A stretch of DNA of 64,000 nt from Rhizobium sp. NXC24 (lineage in GTDB: Bacteria > Pseudomonadota > Alphaproteobacteria > Rhizobiales > Rhizobiaceae). Every line of letters begins with the position of its first letter. Position 1 is the first letter of the stretch. Location: the NCBI RefSeq assembly GCF_002944315.1, contig NZ_CP024314.1, positions 682,001 through 746,000 of the forward strand. The letters are read 5' to 3'. Positions 36,529-45,261 of the stretch are shown in pieces. The position numbers and the translations under genes were made by a program. Below the pieces are notes generated by a model. The model had not been told where the DNA came from. It made no database searches and was given only the letters and a program-made list of their open reading frames with translations.

Positions 36529-38067
36529 GTGAGTTTATCCGAACCGTTTTTCCGGATGGAAGGCATATCCAAGCGCTATGGCGGTGTCGTCGCGCTGAAG
36601 GAGGCCAATATCGCCATTCGGCCGGGAGCCATACACGCCGTTCTCGGTGAGAATGGTGCAGGCAAATCTACCCTTATCAAGATCATGGCAGGCGCCGTCG
36701 CCTCGGACGAAGGCCGTATGCTGTTCGACGGCAAGGAGGTGGCTTTCGCAACTCCCGCGGCGGCCAATGCCGCCGGCATTGTCTGCGTCTTCCAGGAACT
36801 GTCGTTGATCCCGGATCTGTCCGTGGCCGATAATGTTGTGATCAGCAATCCGCCATTGCGGTTCGGCATGATCGACCGCCGCAGGCAGAGACGGATCGCT
36901 GAGGAAGCCCTGGCGCGTGCCGGCGCTTCCGATATCCACCCGTCCTCTCTCGTCAAGGATCTGCCGCTCTCCCGCCGCCAGATGGTTGAGATTGCCAAGG
37001 CGCTTGCCCGCAAGCCACGGATCATGATCCTCGACGAAGCAACTTCAGCGTTGACCCAACCGGACGTCGAAAAGGTGTTCAGCGTGCTGAAGCGGCTGCG
37101 TTCCGAGGGCATGGCGCTCATCTATATTTCGCATCGCATGCATGAGATTGCCGAACTGGCGGACGAGTGCACCGTCTTTCGCAACGGCCGCAGCATCGAA
37201 TCCTATCCGGCCGGAACAAAGACCGACCAGCAGGTGATCGAATTGATGATCGGGCGTGAATATAGGAGCGTATTTCCGCCGAAACACGTAGCCGAGAACG
37301 GGCTTGCGCCGATCCTTTCCTGCCGGAATCTTTCCTGGGGCGATCGCCTTTCCGCCATAAGCTTCGATGTCAGACCGGGCGAAATCGCCGGTCTCGGCGG
37401 ACTGGACGGCCAGGGGCAGCGGGAGCTGTTGCTGGCGCTATTCGGCGTGCTGCGCGATGTCAGGGGCGATGTGCAGATCGCGGGCCGAAGCGTGACGATG
37501 AAAAGTCCGAAACAGGCGAAGTCCACGGAGACATCAATTGCGCTTATCCCGGAGGACCGGAAGACCGAAGGGCTGATGCTGCCCATGACCGTGCGCGAAA
37601 ATCTTTCGATTGCAGCCCTCGACAGCGTGTCCAGCAGGGGCGTTATCGACCGCGCCGTCGAGGCAGAGCGGAGCGACGAACTCCTCAAATTGCTGGCAAT
37701 CAAAGCCGCGACGATCGACATGCCGGTCGGCGCGCTCTCCGGCGGCAATCAGCAAAAGGTGGTTATTGCAAAATGGTTGATGAACCAGCCGAAAATCGTT
37801 TTACTGAATGATCCGACACGCGGCATCGATGTCGGCACCAAACAGGAAATCTACGTCCTGCTCCGCAAGCTCGCGGAAGCCGGCGTCGCGCTCATCTTCT
37901 ATTCCACCGACTATGACGAGCTGATCGGCTGCTGCGATCGGGTGCTGGTGATGTACGACGGCAGCATCGTCCGTGTGCTGGAAGGCACTGATATCAATGA
38001 ACGCGAATTGATTGGCAGTGCGCTTAACATCGGCGCACACCTTAGAGAACAGAAGGTCGGCCAATGA
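36529..38067 (+). CDS. Sugar ABC transporter ATPase, RbsA/MglA type (two domains)
   Basis: 512 aa with GTG start at 36529 (GGGAGG about 10 bp before). Two fused nucleotide-binding domains. N-terminal: GENGAGKST, FQELSLIPDLSVADNVVISN, LSRRQMVEIAKAL (degenerate signature), IMILDEATSALT. C-terminal: LGGLDGQGQRELL in place of a full Walker A, signature LSGGNQQKV, IVLLNDPTRGIDVGTK. Such half-degenerate second sites are normal for the family. Overlaps the next permease by 4 nt. Confidence 0.93.
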   Translation: MSLSEPFFRMEGISKRYGGVVALKEANIAIRPGAIHAVLGENGAGKSTLIKIMAGAVASDEGRMLFDGKEVAFATPAAANAAGIVCVFQELSLIPDLSVADNVVISNPPLRFGMIDRRRQRRIAEEALARAGASDIHPSSLVKDLPLSRRQMVEIAKALARKPRIMILDEATSALTQPDVEKVFSVLKRLRSEGMALIYISHRMHEIAELADECTVFRNGRSIESYPAGTKTDQQVIELMIGREYRSVFPPKHVAENGLAPILSCRNLSWGDRLSAISFDVRPGEIAGLGGLDGQGQRELLLALFGVLRDVRGDVQIAGRSVTMKSPKQAKSTETSIALIPEDRKTEGLMLPMTVRENLSIAALDSVSSRGVIDRAVEAERSDELLKLLAIKAATIDMPVGALSGGNQQKVVIAKWLMNQPKIVLLNDPTRGIDVGTKQEIYVLLRKLAEAGVALIFYSTDYDELIGCCDRVLVMYDGSIVRVLEGTDINERELIGSALNIGAHLREQKVGQ

Positions 38068-39059
38068 AAGAGATACCGCACGGCGAATGGCGCTTCTGGT
38101 ATGCGCAACACAAGGGCACGCTGCTGGCCGCGGTGCTCTTTGCCGTGATGTTCGTGATCTATGTCTCCAACCACCCGGCGGGGTTTACGCCGAATGTCGT
38201 GCAGACCGCATCGAACAAGGCAGCATTGCTCGCCTTCGTCGCGATGGCGCAATGTTTTGTGGTCATCACTGCCGGCATCGATCTTTCGGTCGGCATGATC
38301 CTCATCCTGTGTAATTGTCTTGCCTCATGGCTCGTGGTCGGAACGCCATTTGAGACCGCATTGGGTGTCGCCGCCGTGCTTTTGACCGGGCTCGCCTGCG
38401 GCATGCTGAACGGGTTGATCATCATCTTCGGGCGACTGCAGCCGATCGTAACCACGATCGCGACGAGCGCAATCTTTTTTGGATTGGCCCTGTTGTTGCG
38501 TCCGACCCCTGGCGGCGCGGTGAACGAGACGCTGGCGGATGCCTTTACCTCCAAGCTTTTCGGCATCATTCCCGCAAGCCTGGTTGTGCTTGCCGCCACC
38601 CTGCTGATCTTCTGGGTTCCGTTCAGCCGTTCGATTTTGGGCAGGGCCGCCTATGCGGCGGGATCCGCCGAAAACGCCGCCTATATGTCCGGCATGCCGA
38701 TCAAGCGCGCGAAGTTCGCATCGTACGCGTTGGCGGGACTGATGTCCGCCATTGGCGGGCTTTATCTGACCTTCTTTTCCTATACCGGCGAAGCCGCATT
38801 CGCGAGCGGCAATGCCTACACGCTTTATTCGATCGCGGCCGTGGTGCTAGGCGGCGTTTCGCTGGCCGGTGGAAAAGGTGGCGCGGTCGGGGCCGTCTTC
38901 GGCGCATTGGCGTTCCGGACGATCGGCGACCTACTGTTCGTCTTCGATCTCGATCCCCTTTGGCAACCGCTGTTCCAGGGCGTCGTGCTCATGCTGGCGA
39001 TCAGCATAGGCAGCATGGGCTTGGCGCGCGTTCGCAATCGTCTGGAGTGGTTTCAATGA
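38064..39059 (+). CDS. Sugar ABC transporter permease, RbsC type (1)
   Basis: 331 aa, about nine TMs. It has the family ITAGIDLSVGMILILCNCLA motif after TM3 and TLYSIAAVVLGGVSLAGGKG near the C-terminus. The pocket region differs from its neighbour, so the two form a heterodimeric channel rather than the RbsC homodimer. Overlaps both neighbours by 4 nt. Confidence 0.92.
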   Translation: MKEIPHGEWRFWYAQHKGTLLAAVLFAVMFVIYVSNHPAGFTPNVVQTASNKAALLAFVAMAQCFVVITAGIDLSVGMILILCNCLASWLVVGTPFETALGVAAVLLTGLACGMLNGLIIIFGRLQPIVTTIATSAIFFGLALLLRPTPGGAVNETLADAFTSKLFGIIPASLVVLAATLLIFWVPFSRSILGRAAYAAGSAENAAYMSGMPIKRAKFASYALAGLMSAIGGLYLTFFSYTGEAAFASGNAYTLYSIAAVVLGGVSLAGGKGGAVGAVFGALAFRTIGDLLFVFDLDPLWQPLFQGVVLMLAISIGSMGLARVRNRLEWFQ

Positions 39060-40039
39060 GCGAGGATGCATCCCTTATGCGGCGATCCGGCCTACCCGCG
39101 CGCCTGCGCCGCGTCGATCCGGCGGTGGCCATCGCTTTCGGCTGCGTCCTGCTGCTGCTTCTTGGCGGCTCGATCTACTCGTCGAATTTCCTGTCGCCCG
39201 ATTATTTGCTGCAACAATTGAAGGTCGCTTCGTTTCTCGGCGTCATCGCAACCGGCATGATGATGGTCATTCTCATAGGGCAGATCGACCTCTCCGTTCC
39301 CTGGGTCGTCGCCGCCGGGGCGATGATGGCTTGCGCGGCAACTGCCTATGGCGGCGTCGGATCATTTCTGGCCATCCCCTTCGGGATCTTGTGTGGCGCG
39401 GTGATCGGCGCGGTTAATGGCCTAGCGGTCGCCTATCTTCGCATTCCGTCGATGATCATTACGCTTGCGACGAATGCGGTGGTTCAGGGGTTGATGGTCG
39501 TCTACACCGGCGGGTTTGCGCCCCAGGATTCCGCATCTCCGGCAATGCGTTTCCTTGCGACCGGCTATGTCATCTCTCCGATTCCGAATGGTGTGCTCGT
39601 TTGGCTGGTTGTCGGTATTCTGGCCGTTTTTCTGCTTGTCAGGACCACATTCGGCCGCTCGCTATATGCGATCGGCAATCGGGAGAGAGCCGCCTATATG
39701 TCGGGGATCGACACGCGCCGCATCACCTTGCTGGCATTCGTCATCTCCGGCGCGCTCAGCGCCCTTGGCGGCGTACTGCTGGCGGGCTACGCGTCCAAGG
39801 CGTCGCAATCGATGGGAGACGCCTATCTTTTGCCATCGATTGCCGCTGTCGTCCTCGGGGGTACTCATGTGCTCGGCGGCAAAGGTTCGTATCTCGGAAC
39901 CGTCGCCGGCGTCATCTTGATCACCCTTCTTCAATCCATCTTATCCGTCATGCAGATCGAAGAAGCCGGACGGCAGCTCATCTATGGTGTCGTCATCATC
40001 TGCATGCTGCTGCTCTATGGGCGACAGAAGCTCGTTTAG
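39056..40039 (+). CDS. Sugar ABC transporter permease, RbsC type (2)
   Basis: 327 aa, about nine TMs. ATG at 39056 (ATGA overlap with the preceding gene) is preferred over the longer open frame. Family motifs: MVILIGQIDLSVPWVVAAGA and YLLPSIAAVVLGGTHVLGGK. Last gene of the sugar importer operon. The cobF start is only 91 bp further on the same strand with no strong terminator between, so some read-through into cob genes is possible. Confidence 0.92.
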   Translation: MSEDASLMRRSGLPARLRRVDPAVAIAFGCVLLLLLGGSIYSSNFLSPDYLLQQLKVASFLGVIATGMMMVILIGQIDLSVPWVVAAGAMMACAATAYGGVGSFLAIPFGILCGAVIGAVNGLAVAYLRIPSMIITLATNAVVQGLMVVYTGGFAPQDSASPAMRFLATGYVISPIPNGVLVWLVVGILAVFLLVRTTFGRSLYAIGNRERAAYMSGIDTRRITLLAFVISGALSALGGVLLAGYASKASQSMGDAYLLPSIAAVVLGGTHVLGGKGSYLGTVAGVILITLLQSILSVMQIEEAGRQLIYGVVIICMLLLYGRQKLV

Positions 40040-40130
40040 AGACGCGTCGTCTTGAATCTGCACCGAGTATTTCAGCACTTGAAATGGCCCCTTGCTTCCG
40101 GCAAACAGCCGAAAGAACGAGGGCGTGGAA

Positions 40131-40907
40131 ATGAGGCACATCTACATAGTCGGCATCGGAACGGGTAATCCCGAGCACCTGACCGTTCAGGCGATCAATG
40201 CGCTGAACAAGGTGGATGTCATTTTCATTCCCAGCAAAGGTATGGCCAAGGCCGAGCTTGCCGATGTGCGGAGAGACATTTGCCAGCGATATGTGACCAA
40301 CAAGGCTGTCCGCTTCGTCGACTATGCCGTGCCGGTACGCCAGACGGCGGATCGCAGCTATGTTCAGAGCGTCGATGATTGGCACGCTCAGATTTCGTCG
40401 ACCTACGAAGCGTTGTTCCAGGATCATATGGCGGAGCATGGAAGCGCTGCCTTCCTCGTCTGGGGCGATCCCAGTCTGTACGACAGCACGATCCGCATCA
40501 TCGAACGGGTCAAGTCACGGGACCGCGTTGCCCTCGGCTATAGCGTCCTACCCGGAATCACCAGCATCCAGGCTTTGACGGCGAGCCATCGCATCCCACT
40601 CAATCTTGTCGGAAAGCCGGTGCACATCACCACGGGCCGCAGGCTGACCGAGAGCTTTCCGGGTATGGTCGAGACAGCCGTCGTCATGCTCGATGGCGAG
40701 CAGGCCTTCAGCAAGATAGATGATCCCGATGCCTATATTTATTGGGGCGCCTATCTCGGCACCGAGGATGAAATCACCATTTCGGGCCGGCTTGCCGATG
40801 TGTCTAACCGTATCGTGGCGACCCGGGCCGGAGCGCGGGCGAAGCATGGGTGGATCATGGACATCTATCTGCTGCGCAAAGGCTCAGATTTCGATGATCA
40901 GGCGTGA
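40131..40907 (+). CDS. cobF: Precorrin-6A synthase (deacetylating) CobF
   Basis: 258 aa SAM-dependent methyltransferase that methylates precorrin-5 at C-1 with loss of acetate, a step of the aerobic cobalamin route. SAM-fold motif IYIVGIGTGNPEHLTVQAIN at the N-terminus and LVWGDPSLYDSTIRIIERVK, then GYSVLPGITSIQALTASHRI. ATG at 40131 removes an unneeded 13-residue extension. First gene of the cob block; no cobalamin riboswitch could be recognised in the 91-bp leader. Confidence 0.93.
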   Translation: MRHIYIVGIGTGNPEHLTVQAINALNKVDVIFIPSKGMAKAELADVRRDICQRYVTNKAVRFVDYAVPVRQTADRSYVQSVDDWHAQISSTYEALFQDHMAEHGSAAFLVWGDPSLYDSTIRIIERVKSRDRVALGYSVLPGITSIQALTASHRIPLNLVGKPVHITTGRRLTESFPGMVETAVVMLDGEQAFSKIDDPDAYIYWGAYLGTEDEITISGRLADVSNRIVATRAGARAKHGWIMDIYLLRKGSDFDDQA

Positions 40908-40984
40908 GGCACTCTGCCGCCGCCAAATTGTTTGCCCGTCGATGAGGATTATGTAAGGACATGTCCTTCGGGAAGGATGGTCCT

Positions 40985-42397
40985 ATGGCGAAGGCCGACA
41001 GGCAATTGATGGAAGAGCGCGATATTTCCTTGCGGAAGGATATCGATGCCATTGCCTGCGCTCCGGGCGCGTCGTCGATGGCCCGCGGCGCCTGCCCGTC
41101 GCTGAGTGCCCCGATGATCACCGGTGACGGATTGCTGGTGCGGCTGCGTCCGACGACGCCGGGCCTGACGATCGGGCAATTCCGGGCGCTTGCCCAGGCG
41201 GCAGAGAGACATGGGAACGGATTGATAGAGATTACGGCGCGCGGCAATCTTCAACTGCGCGGTATGACTGCGGACAGCATGACCGGAGTTGCGGCGGATA
41301 TCGACCGTGCCGACATCGTCCCGGAAACCGGAGTTACAATCGAGACCCCGCCGCTCAGCGGATTGGATCCGCTGGAGATCGCCGATACCAGGGAGTTGGC
41401 CACCCGGCTTCGTCAGCAGATCGCCGCGCTCGATCCTCAGCCGATACTGGCACCCAAGCTGACCATTATCATCGATGCCGGCGGGCGGCTGAACCTCGAT
41501 GCGATCACCGCAGATATTAGGTTGAAGGCGACCAGAACCGCCAACGATTCGACGGCATGGATTCTCGCACTTGGCGGTACCGCGCAAACGGCGAAGGCCG
41601 CCGCATCTTTGTCTGCCGAACAAGCGATATTGGCGGTCATCAAGCTGCTGAAAACGCTGGCGTTTGTCGGACCGCGCGCACGCGGCCGCGATCTCGATGT
41701 GGACAGCCTGCGCATAGAGTATCAGTCGCCGGCAGCCAGCGTACTCGGCACAGCCGATCCGCATATTTCACCAATCGGCATCCATTCTCTCGGCGGCGAT
41801 CGTCTCGCGCTCGGCCTGCGCCCATCCTTCGGGCAGATCCATGCGAGAGACATTCTCCGCTTTCTCGCCATCGCCGAGGCCGCTGGAGCAAGCGAAATCC
41901 GCGCTGCGCCGGAGCACACCATGTTGGTGCTGGGTCTCGGTCTCGATGCAGCGAAAGCGGTTCAGTCGGCCGCAGCCGATTGCGGTTTTCGGACGTGTGC
42001 CGATGATCCGTCAAATCACCTGGACGTCTGCGCCGGAGCAGGGGCTTGCGCTTCCGCTTTCTACGCGACGAAATCCGCGGCGGCGGATCTTCTCGACCTG
42101 GCTCCCGAGCTGCTCGATGGCTCGCTCACGGTGCATTTGTCCGGCTGCCGCAAAGGCTGTGCACATCCGGGCAATAGTGCAGTCACCATTGTCGGTGCGC
42201 CAATGGGCTATGGGGTTGTCGTAAATGGGTCCGCATCGAGCGAGCCTGTGGCCTACATCGGGAAAGAAGAGTTAAAATCCGTTCTGGCAGAGATGAACAG
42301 GCTGGTGCGGAATAACAAAGTTGCTGGCGAATCGGCGGAGGAGTGTCTTACACGGCTCGGCACCGACGCGATCGTTACAGCACTACGACAGGGGTAG
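40985..42397 (+). CDS. cobG: Precorrin-3B synthase CobG
   Basis: 470 aa. Iron-sulphur mono-oxygenase related to sulphite/nitrite reductases; it makes the C20-hydroxy lactone precorrin-3B using O2, and marks the oxygen-dependent route. Two nitrite-reductase-type repeats: RLRPTTPGLTIGQFRALAQA ... ITARGNLQLRG, and LGLRPSFGQIHARDILRFLA. Cluster ligands: DVCAGAGAC and SGCRKGCAHP. ATG at 40985 (GGAAGG at 8 bp) is preferred to 40961, whose AAGGA is too close. Lies 77 bp after cobF. Confidence 0.92.
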   Translation: MAKADRQLMEERDISLRKDIDAIACAPGASSMARGACPSLSAPMITGDGLLVRLRPTTPGLTIGQFRALAQAAERHGNGLIEITARGNLQLRGMTADSMTGVAADIDRADIVPETGVTIETPPLSGLDPLEIADTRELATRLRQQIAALDPQPILAPKLTIIIDAGGRLNLDAITADIRLKATRTANDSTAWILALGGTAQTAKAAASLSAEQAILAVIKLLKTLAFVGPRARGRDLDVDSLRIEYQSPAASVLGTADPHISPIGIHSLGGDRLALGLRPSFGQIHARDILRFLAIAEAAGASEIRAAPEHTMLVLGLGLDAAKAVQSAAADCGFRTCADDPSNHLDVCAGAGACASAFYATKSAAADLLDLAPELLDGSLTVHLSGCRKGCAHPGNSAVTIVGAPMGYGVVVNGSASSEPVAYIGKEELKSVLAEMNRLVRNNKVAGESAEECLTRLGTDAIVTALRQG

Positions 42398-42399
42398 GA

Positions 42400-43032
42400 A
42401 TGCCGGACTATGATTATATCCGCGAGGGCAATGCGATCTATGAGCGCTCCTTCGCGATCATCCGCAGCGAGGCCGATCTGTCGCGCTTTTCGGAAGCTGA
42501 GGCCGACGTTGCGGTGCGTATGATCCATGCCTGTGGCTTGGTCGAAGCATCTGAACACTTCGTCTTCTCTCCCGATTTCGTTGCGACTGCCCGCGCGGCG
42601 CTTGCCAACGGCGCGCCGATCTTCTGCGATGCCGAAATGGTCGCCCATGGTGTCACGCGCGCACGCCTGCCGGCCGCCAATGAAGTGATCTGCACGCTGC
42701 ATGATCCCCGCACGTCGGAACTGGCGAAGACGACCGGCAATACACGCTCGGCAGCCGCAATGCATCTCTGGGGCGATCGCCTGGCAGGCGCTGTCGTCGC
42801 CATCGGCAATGCGCCGACGGCGTTGTTCCATCTCCTCGAAATGCTGCGCGACGGCGCGCCGAAGCCGGCCGCTATCATCGGCATGCCCGTCGGATTCGTT
42901 GGCGCTGCTGAATCCAAGGACGCGTTGGCGGAAAATTCCTATGGCGTTCCCTATGCCATCGTTCGTGGCCGTCTTGGCGGCAGCGCCATCACCGCCGCCG
43001 CGATCAACGCATTGGCGAGGTCTGGCCTATGA
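42400..43032 (+). CDS. cobH: Precorrin-8X methylmutase CobH
   Basis: 210 aa. Moves the C-11 methyl group to C-12 to give hydrogenobyrinate. Family blocks: DYIREGNAIYERSFAIIRSE, RMIHACGLVEASEHFVFSPD, GAPIFCDAEMVAHGVTRARL (the catalytic His is in the MVAHG-type site), and AIIGMPVGFVGAAESKDAL. ATG at 42400 follows GGGGTAGGA. Overlaps cobI by 4 nt. Confidence 0.94.
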   Translation: MPDYDYIREGNAIYERSFAIIRSEADLSRFSEAEADVAVRMIHACGLVEASEHFVFSPDFVATARAALANGAPIFCDAEMVAHGVTRARLPAANEVICTLHDPRTSELAKTTGNTRSAAAMHLWGDRLAGAVVAIGNAPTALFHLLEMLRDGAPKPAAIIGMPVGFVGAAESKDALAENSYGVPYAIVRGRLGGSAITAAAINALARSGL

Positions 43033-43766
43033 GCGCGCAGTCTACTGGCCGGCTGATCGGCGTTGGCACCGGGCCTGGCGATCCGGAATTGCTGACGGTC
43101 AAGGCAGTCAAAGCCCTGGAGAAAGCCGAAATCGTCGCTTATTTCGCCAAACAGGGTAAAAATGGCAATGGTCGCGGCGTCGTTGGGGATGTGCTCAGAA
43201 CCGACGTGACGCTGCTGCCGCTCTACTATCCCGTGACGACGGAAATCGACAAGAACGAGGCGGAATACAAGAGACAGATCACCGATTTCTACGATGCCTC
43301 CGCCGAGATGGTCGCTGCCTACCTAAAGGATGGCAAGACGGTAGCCGTGCTCAGCGAAGGCGATCCGCTGTTCTACGGTTCCTATATGCATCTGCATGTG
43401 CGGCTTGCCGACCGCTATCCGACAGAAGTCATTCCTGGCGTAACGGCGATGTCGGGCTGCTGGTCGTTGGCCGGCATGCCGATGGTGCAGGGGGATGATG
43501 TTCTTTCCGTGCTTCCGGGCACTATGGCGGAAGCCGAACTTGCCCGCCGCCTCGCTGACACCCAGGCGGCGGTGATCATGAAGGTCGGCCGCAACTTGCC
43601 GAAAATCCGCCGTGCCCTTGAAGCTGCAGGACGCCTTGACGAGGCAATCTATGTCGAGCGCGGAACGATGGCGAATGGCGCGGTCACACCCCTCGCGGAA
43701 AGGGGGGATGCCGAAGCCCCCTATTTCTCGCTGATCCTTGTCCCCGGCTGGAAAGACAAGCCATGA
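43029..43766 (+). CDS. cobI: Precorrin-2 C20-methyltransferase CobI
   Basis: 245 aa. Adds the C-20 methyl to precorrin-2, giving precorrin-3A. SAM-fold GTGPGDPELLTVKAVKALEK, VAVLSEGDPLFYGSYMHLHV, EVIPGVTAMSGCWSLAGMPM. Start and stop overlap cobH and cobJ by 4 nt each, typical of translational coupling. Confidence 0.94.
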   Translation: MSAQSTGRLIGVGTGPGDPELLTVKAVKALEKAEIVAYFAKQGKNGNGRGVVGDVLRTDVTLLPLYYPVTTEIDKNEAEYKRQITDFYDASAEMVAAYLKDGKTVAVLSEGDPLFYGSYMHLHVRLADRYPTEVIPGVTAMSGCWSLAGMPMVQGDDVLSVLPGTMAEAELARRLADTQAAVIMKVGRNLPKIRRALEAAGRLDEAIYVERGTMANGAVTPLAERGDAEAPYFSLILVPGWKDKP

Positions 43767-44527
43767 GCGGCCGTCTCTATGTCGTCGGCACCGGCCCCGG
43801 CAATCCGGCGCAGATGACGCCGGAAGCGCTGGCGGCTGTGGCCGACTCGGCGGAATTTTTCGGTTATAGCCCCTATCTCGACCGCCTGCCGCTACGGCCT
43901 GATCAGCTTCGCCACGCCTCCGACAACCGCGAGGAGCTGGATCGCGCCAAGAGGGCGCTGGAGCGTGCGGTCGCCGGCGCCAATGTCTGCGTCGTTTCGG
44001 GTGGCGATCCCGGCGTTTTTGCCATGGCGGCAGCAGTCTGCGAGGCGATCGACAATGGACCGAGCGAATGGCGGGATGTCGATCTCGTCGTCGTGCCGGG
44101 TATCACCGCCATGCTCGCCGTCGCGGCTCGCATTGGCGCGCCCTTGGGGCACGATTTCTGCGCCATCTCGCTATCGGACAATCTAAAGCCCTGGAATATA
44201 ATAGAAAATAGACTGCGCTTGGTTGCGGAAGCAGGGCTTGTGATCGCCCTCTACAATCCCATCAGCAAAGCGCGTCCCTGGCAGCTCGGCAAAGCCTTCG
44301 ACATCTTGCGTGGGGTTCTGCCCGCTGAGGTTCCCGTCATTTTCGGCCGTGCTGCGGGCCGGCCGGATGAGCGCATGACAGTTGCAAGGCTGGCGGACGC
44401 GCAAGCGTCGAGCGCTGATATGGCGACCTGCGTCATCATCGGTTCGGCCGAGACGCGTGTCATTGCCAGGGAGACAAAACCCGATCTGGTCTATACGCCG
44501 CGCTTCATCAAGGACGGGGCAAGATGA
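43763..44527 (+). CDS. cobJ: Precorrin-3B C17-methyltransferase CobJ
   Basis: 254 aa. Methylates C-17 and contracts the ring to precorrin-4. VVGTGPGNPAQMTPEALAAV, FFGYSPYLDRLPLRPDQ, VCVVSGGDPGVFAMAAAVCE, VVPGITAMLAVAARIGAPLG and FCAISLSDNLKPW are family-typical. The last 37 nt overlap, tail to tail, the 3' end of cobK on the other strand. Confidence 0.94.
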   Translation: MSGRLYVVGTGPGNPAQMTPEALAAVADSAEFFGYSPYLDRLPLRPDQLRHASDNREELDRAKRALERAVAGANVCVVSGGDPGVFAMAAAVCEAIDNGPSEWRDVDLVVVPGITAMLAVAARIGAPLGHDFCAISLSDNLKPWNIIENRLRLVAEAGLVIALYNPISKARPWQLGKAFDILRGVLPAEVPVIFGRAAGRPDERMTVARLADAQASSADMATCVIIGSAETRVIARETKPDLVYTPRFIKDGAR

Positions 44528-45261
44528 TCGATACGACGCAGCGCATCCTGGACAGTCTTGACCGCCGGCATATCGGCAACGGGTGCGCGCTCGATCATGA
44601 TCACTTCGATGCCGAGTTTCCGCGCCGCCTCGATCTTCGCGTAGGTCGCACTGCCGCCGCTGTTCTTCGTCACTATCACGTCGATACGATGGTGCCGCAA
44701 CATGACCAGCTCGTCCGCCAGCCGGAACGGACCCTTGGAATGGATATAGGTGACGTTGGGCGCTGTCAGCGGCGGCTCGACCGGATCGACGCTGCGCACC
44801 CAATAATGATGGATGGGCGCGGCATTGGCGTAATGCGCCTCCTGTCGGCCGATCGCCAGGAGGACGTGACGAGGGGTCGGACCAAGCGCAGCAATTGCCT
44901 TCGAAACAGTTTGCACCGAGCGCCAACGATCGCCCTCGACGGGCAGCCAGGCTGGCCTGCGAAGTGCGAAGGCGGAGATGCCGCTCAGGGTAGCCGCTTC
45001 CGCGGCATTGGCGGAAATGCGGGCGGCGAAGGGATGGGTCGCGTCTATCAGCAGATCGATCGCCTCATCCACCAAATAGCGGGAAAGCCCCTCAGCACCG
45101 CCGAACCCGCCGCTGCGCACGGCAACCGGCTGCGGAGCCGGATCGACGGTTCTGCCGGCCAGCGACAACACGACATCGAGATCAGCGCGCGCCGCCAGCG
45201 CCTCCGCCAATTGACGGGCTTCCGTCGTGCCGCCCAAGATCAGAATGCGGGTCTTGCCCAT
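44491..45261 (-). CDS. cobK: Precorrin-6A reductase CobK (inverted)
   Basis: 256 aa NADPH-dependent reductase of precorrin-6A to dihydroprecorrin-6B. ILILGGTTEARQLAEALAAR, LIDATHPFAARISANAAEAA, RRPAWLPVEGDRWRSV and IDVIVTKNSGGSATYAKIEA are diagnostic. ATG at 45261 is used; a longer frame to 45279 would reach into cobL. It is the only cob gene here on the minus strand, overlapping cobJ by 37 nt at its 3' end and the cobL start codon by 2 nt at its 5' end. Its transcription must start within cobL. Confidence 0.93.
   Translation of the reverse strand: MGKTRILILGGTTEARQLAEALAARADLDVVLSLAGRTVDPAPQPVAVRSGGFGGAEGLSRYLVDEAIDLLIDATHPFAARISANAAEAATLSGISAFALRRPAWLPVEGDRWRSVQTVSKAIAALGPTPRHVLLAIGRQEAHYANAAPIHHYWVRSVDPVEPPLTAPNVTYIHSKGPFRLADELVMLRHHRIDVIVTKNSGGSATYAKIEAARKLGIEVIMIERAPVADMPAVKTVQDALRRIDHLAPSLMKRGV

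Noticed and set aside
40040..40130. Possible cobalamin riboswitch before cobF
   Set aside because: Space too short and no B12-box-like sequence seen; only a weak 6-bp hairpin (ATTTCA/TGAAAT).
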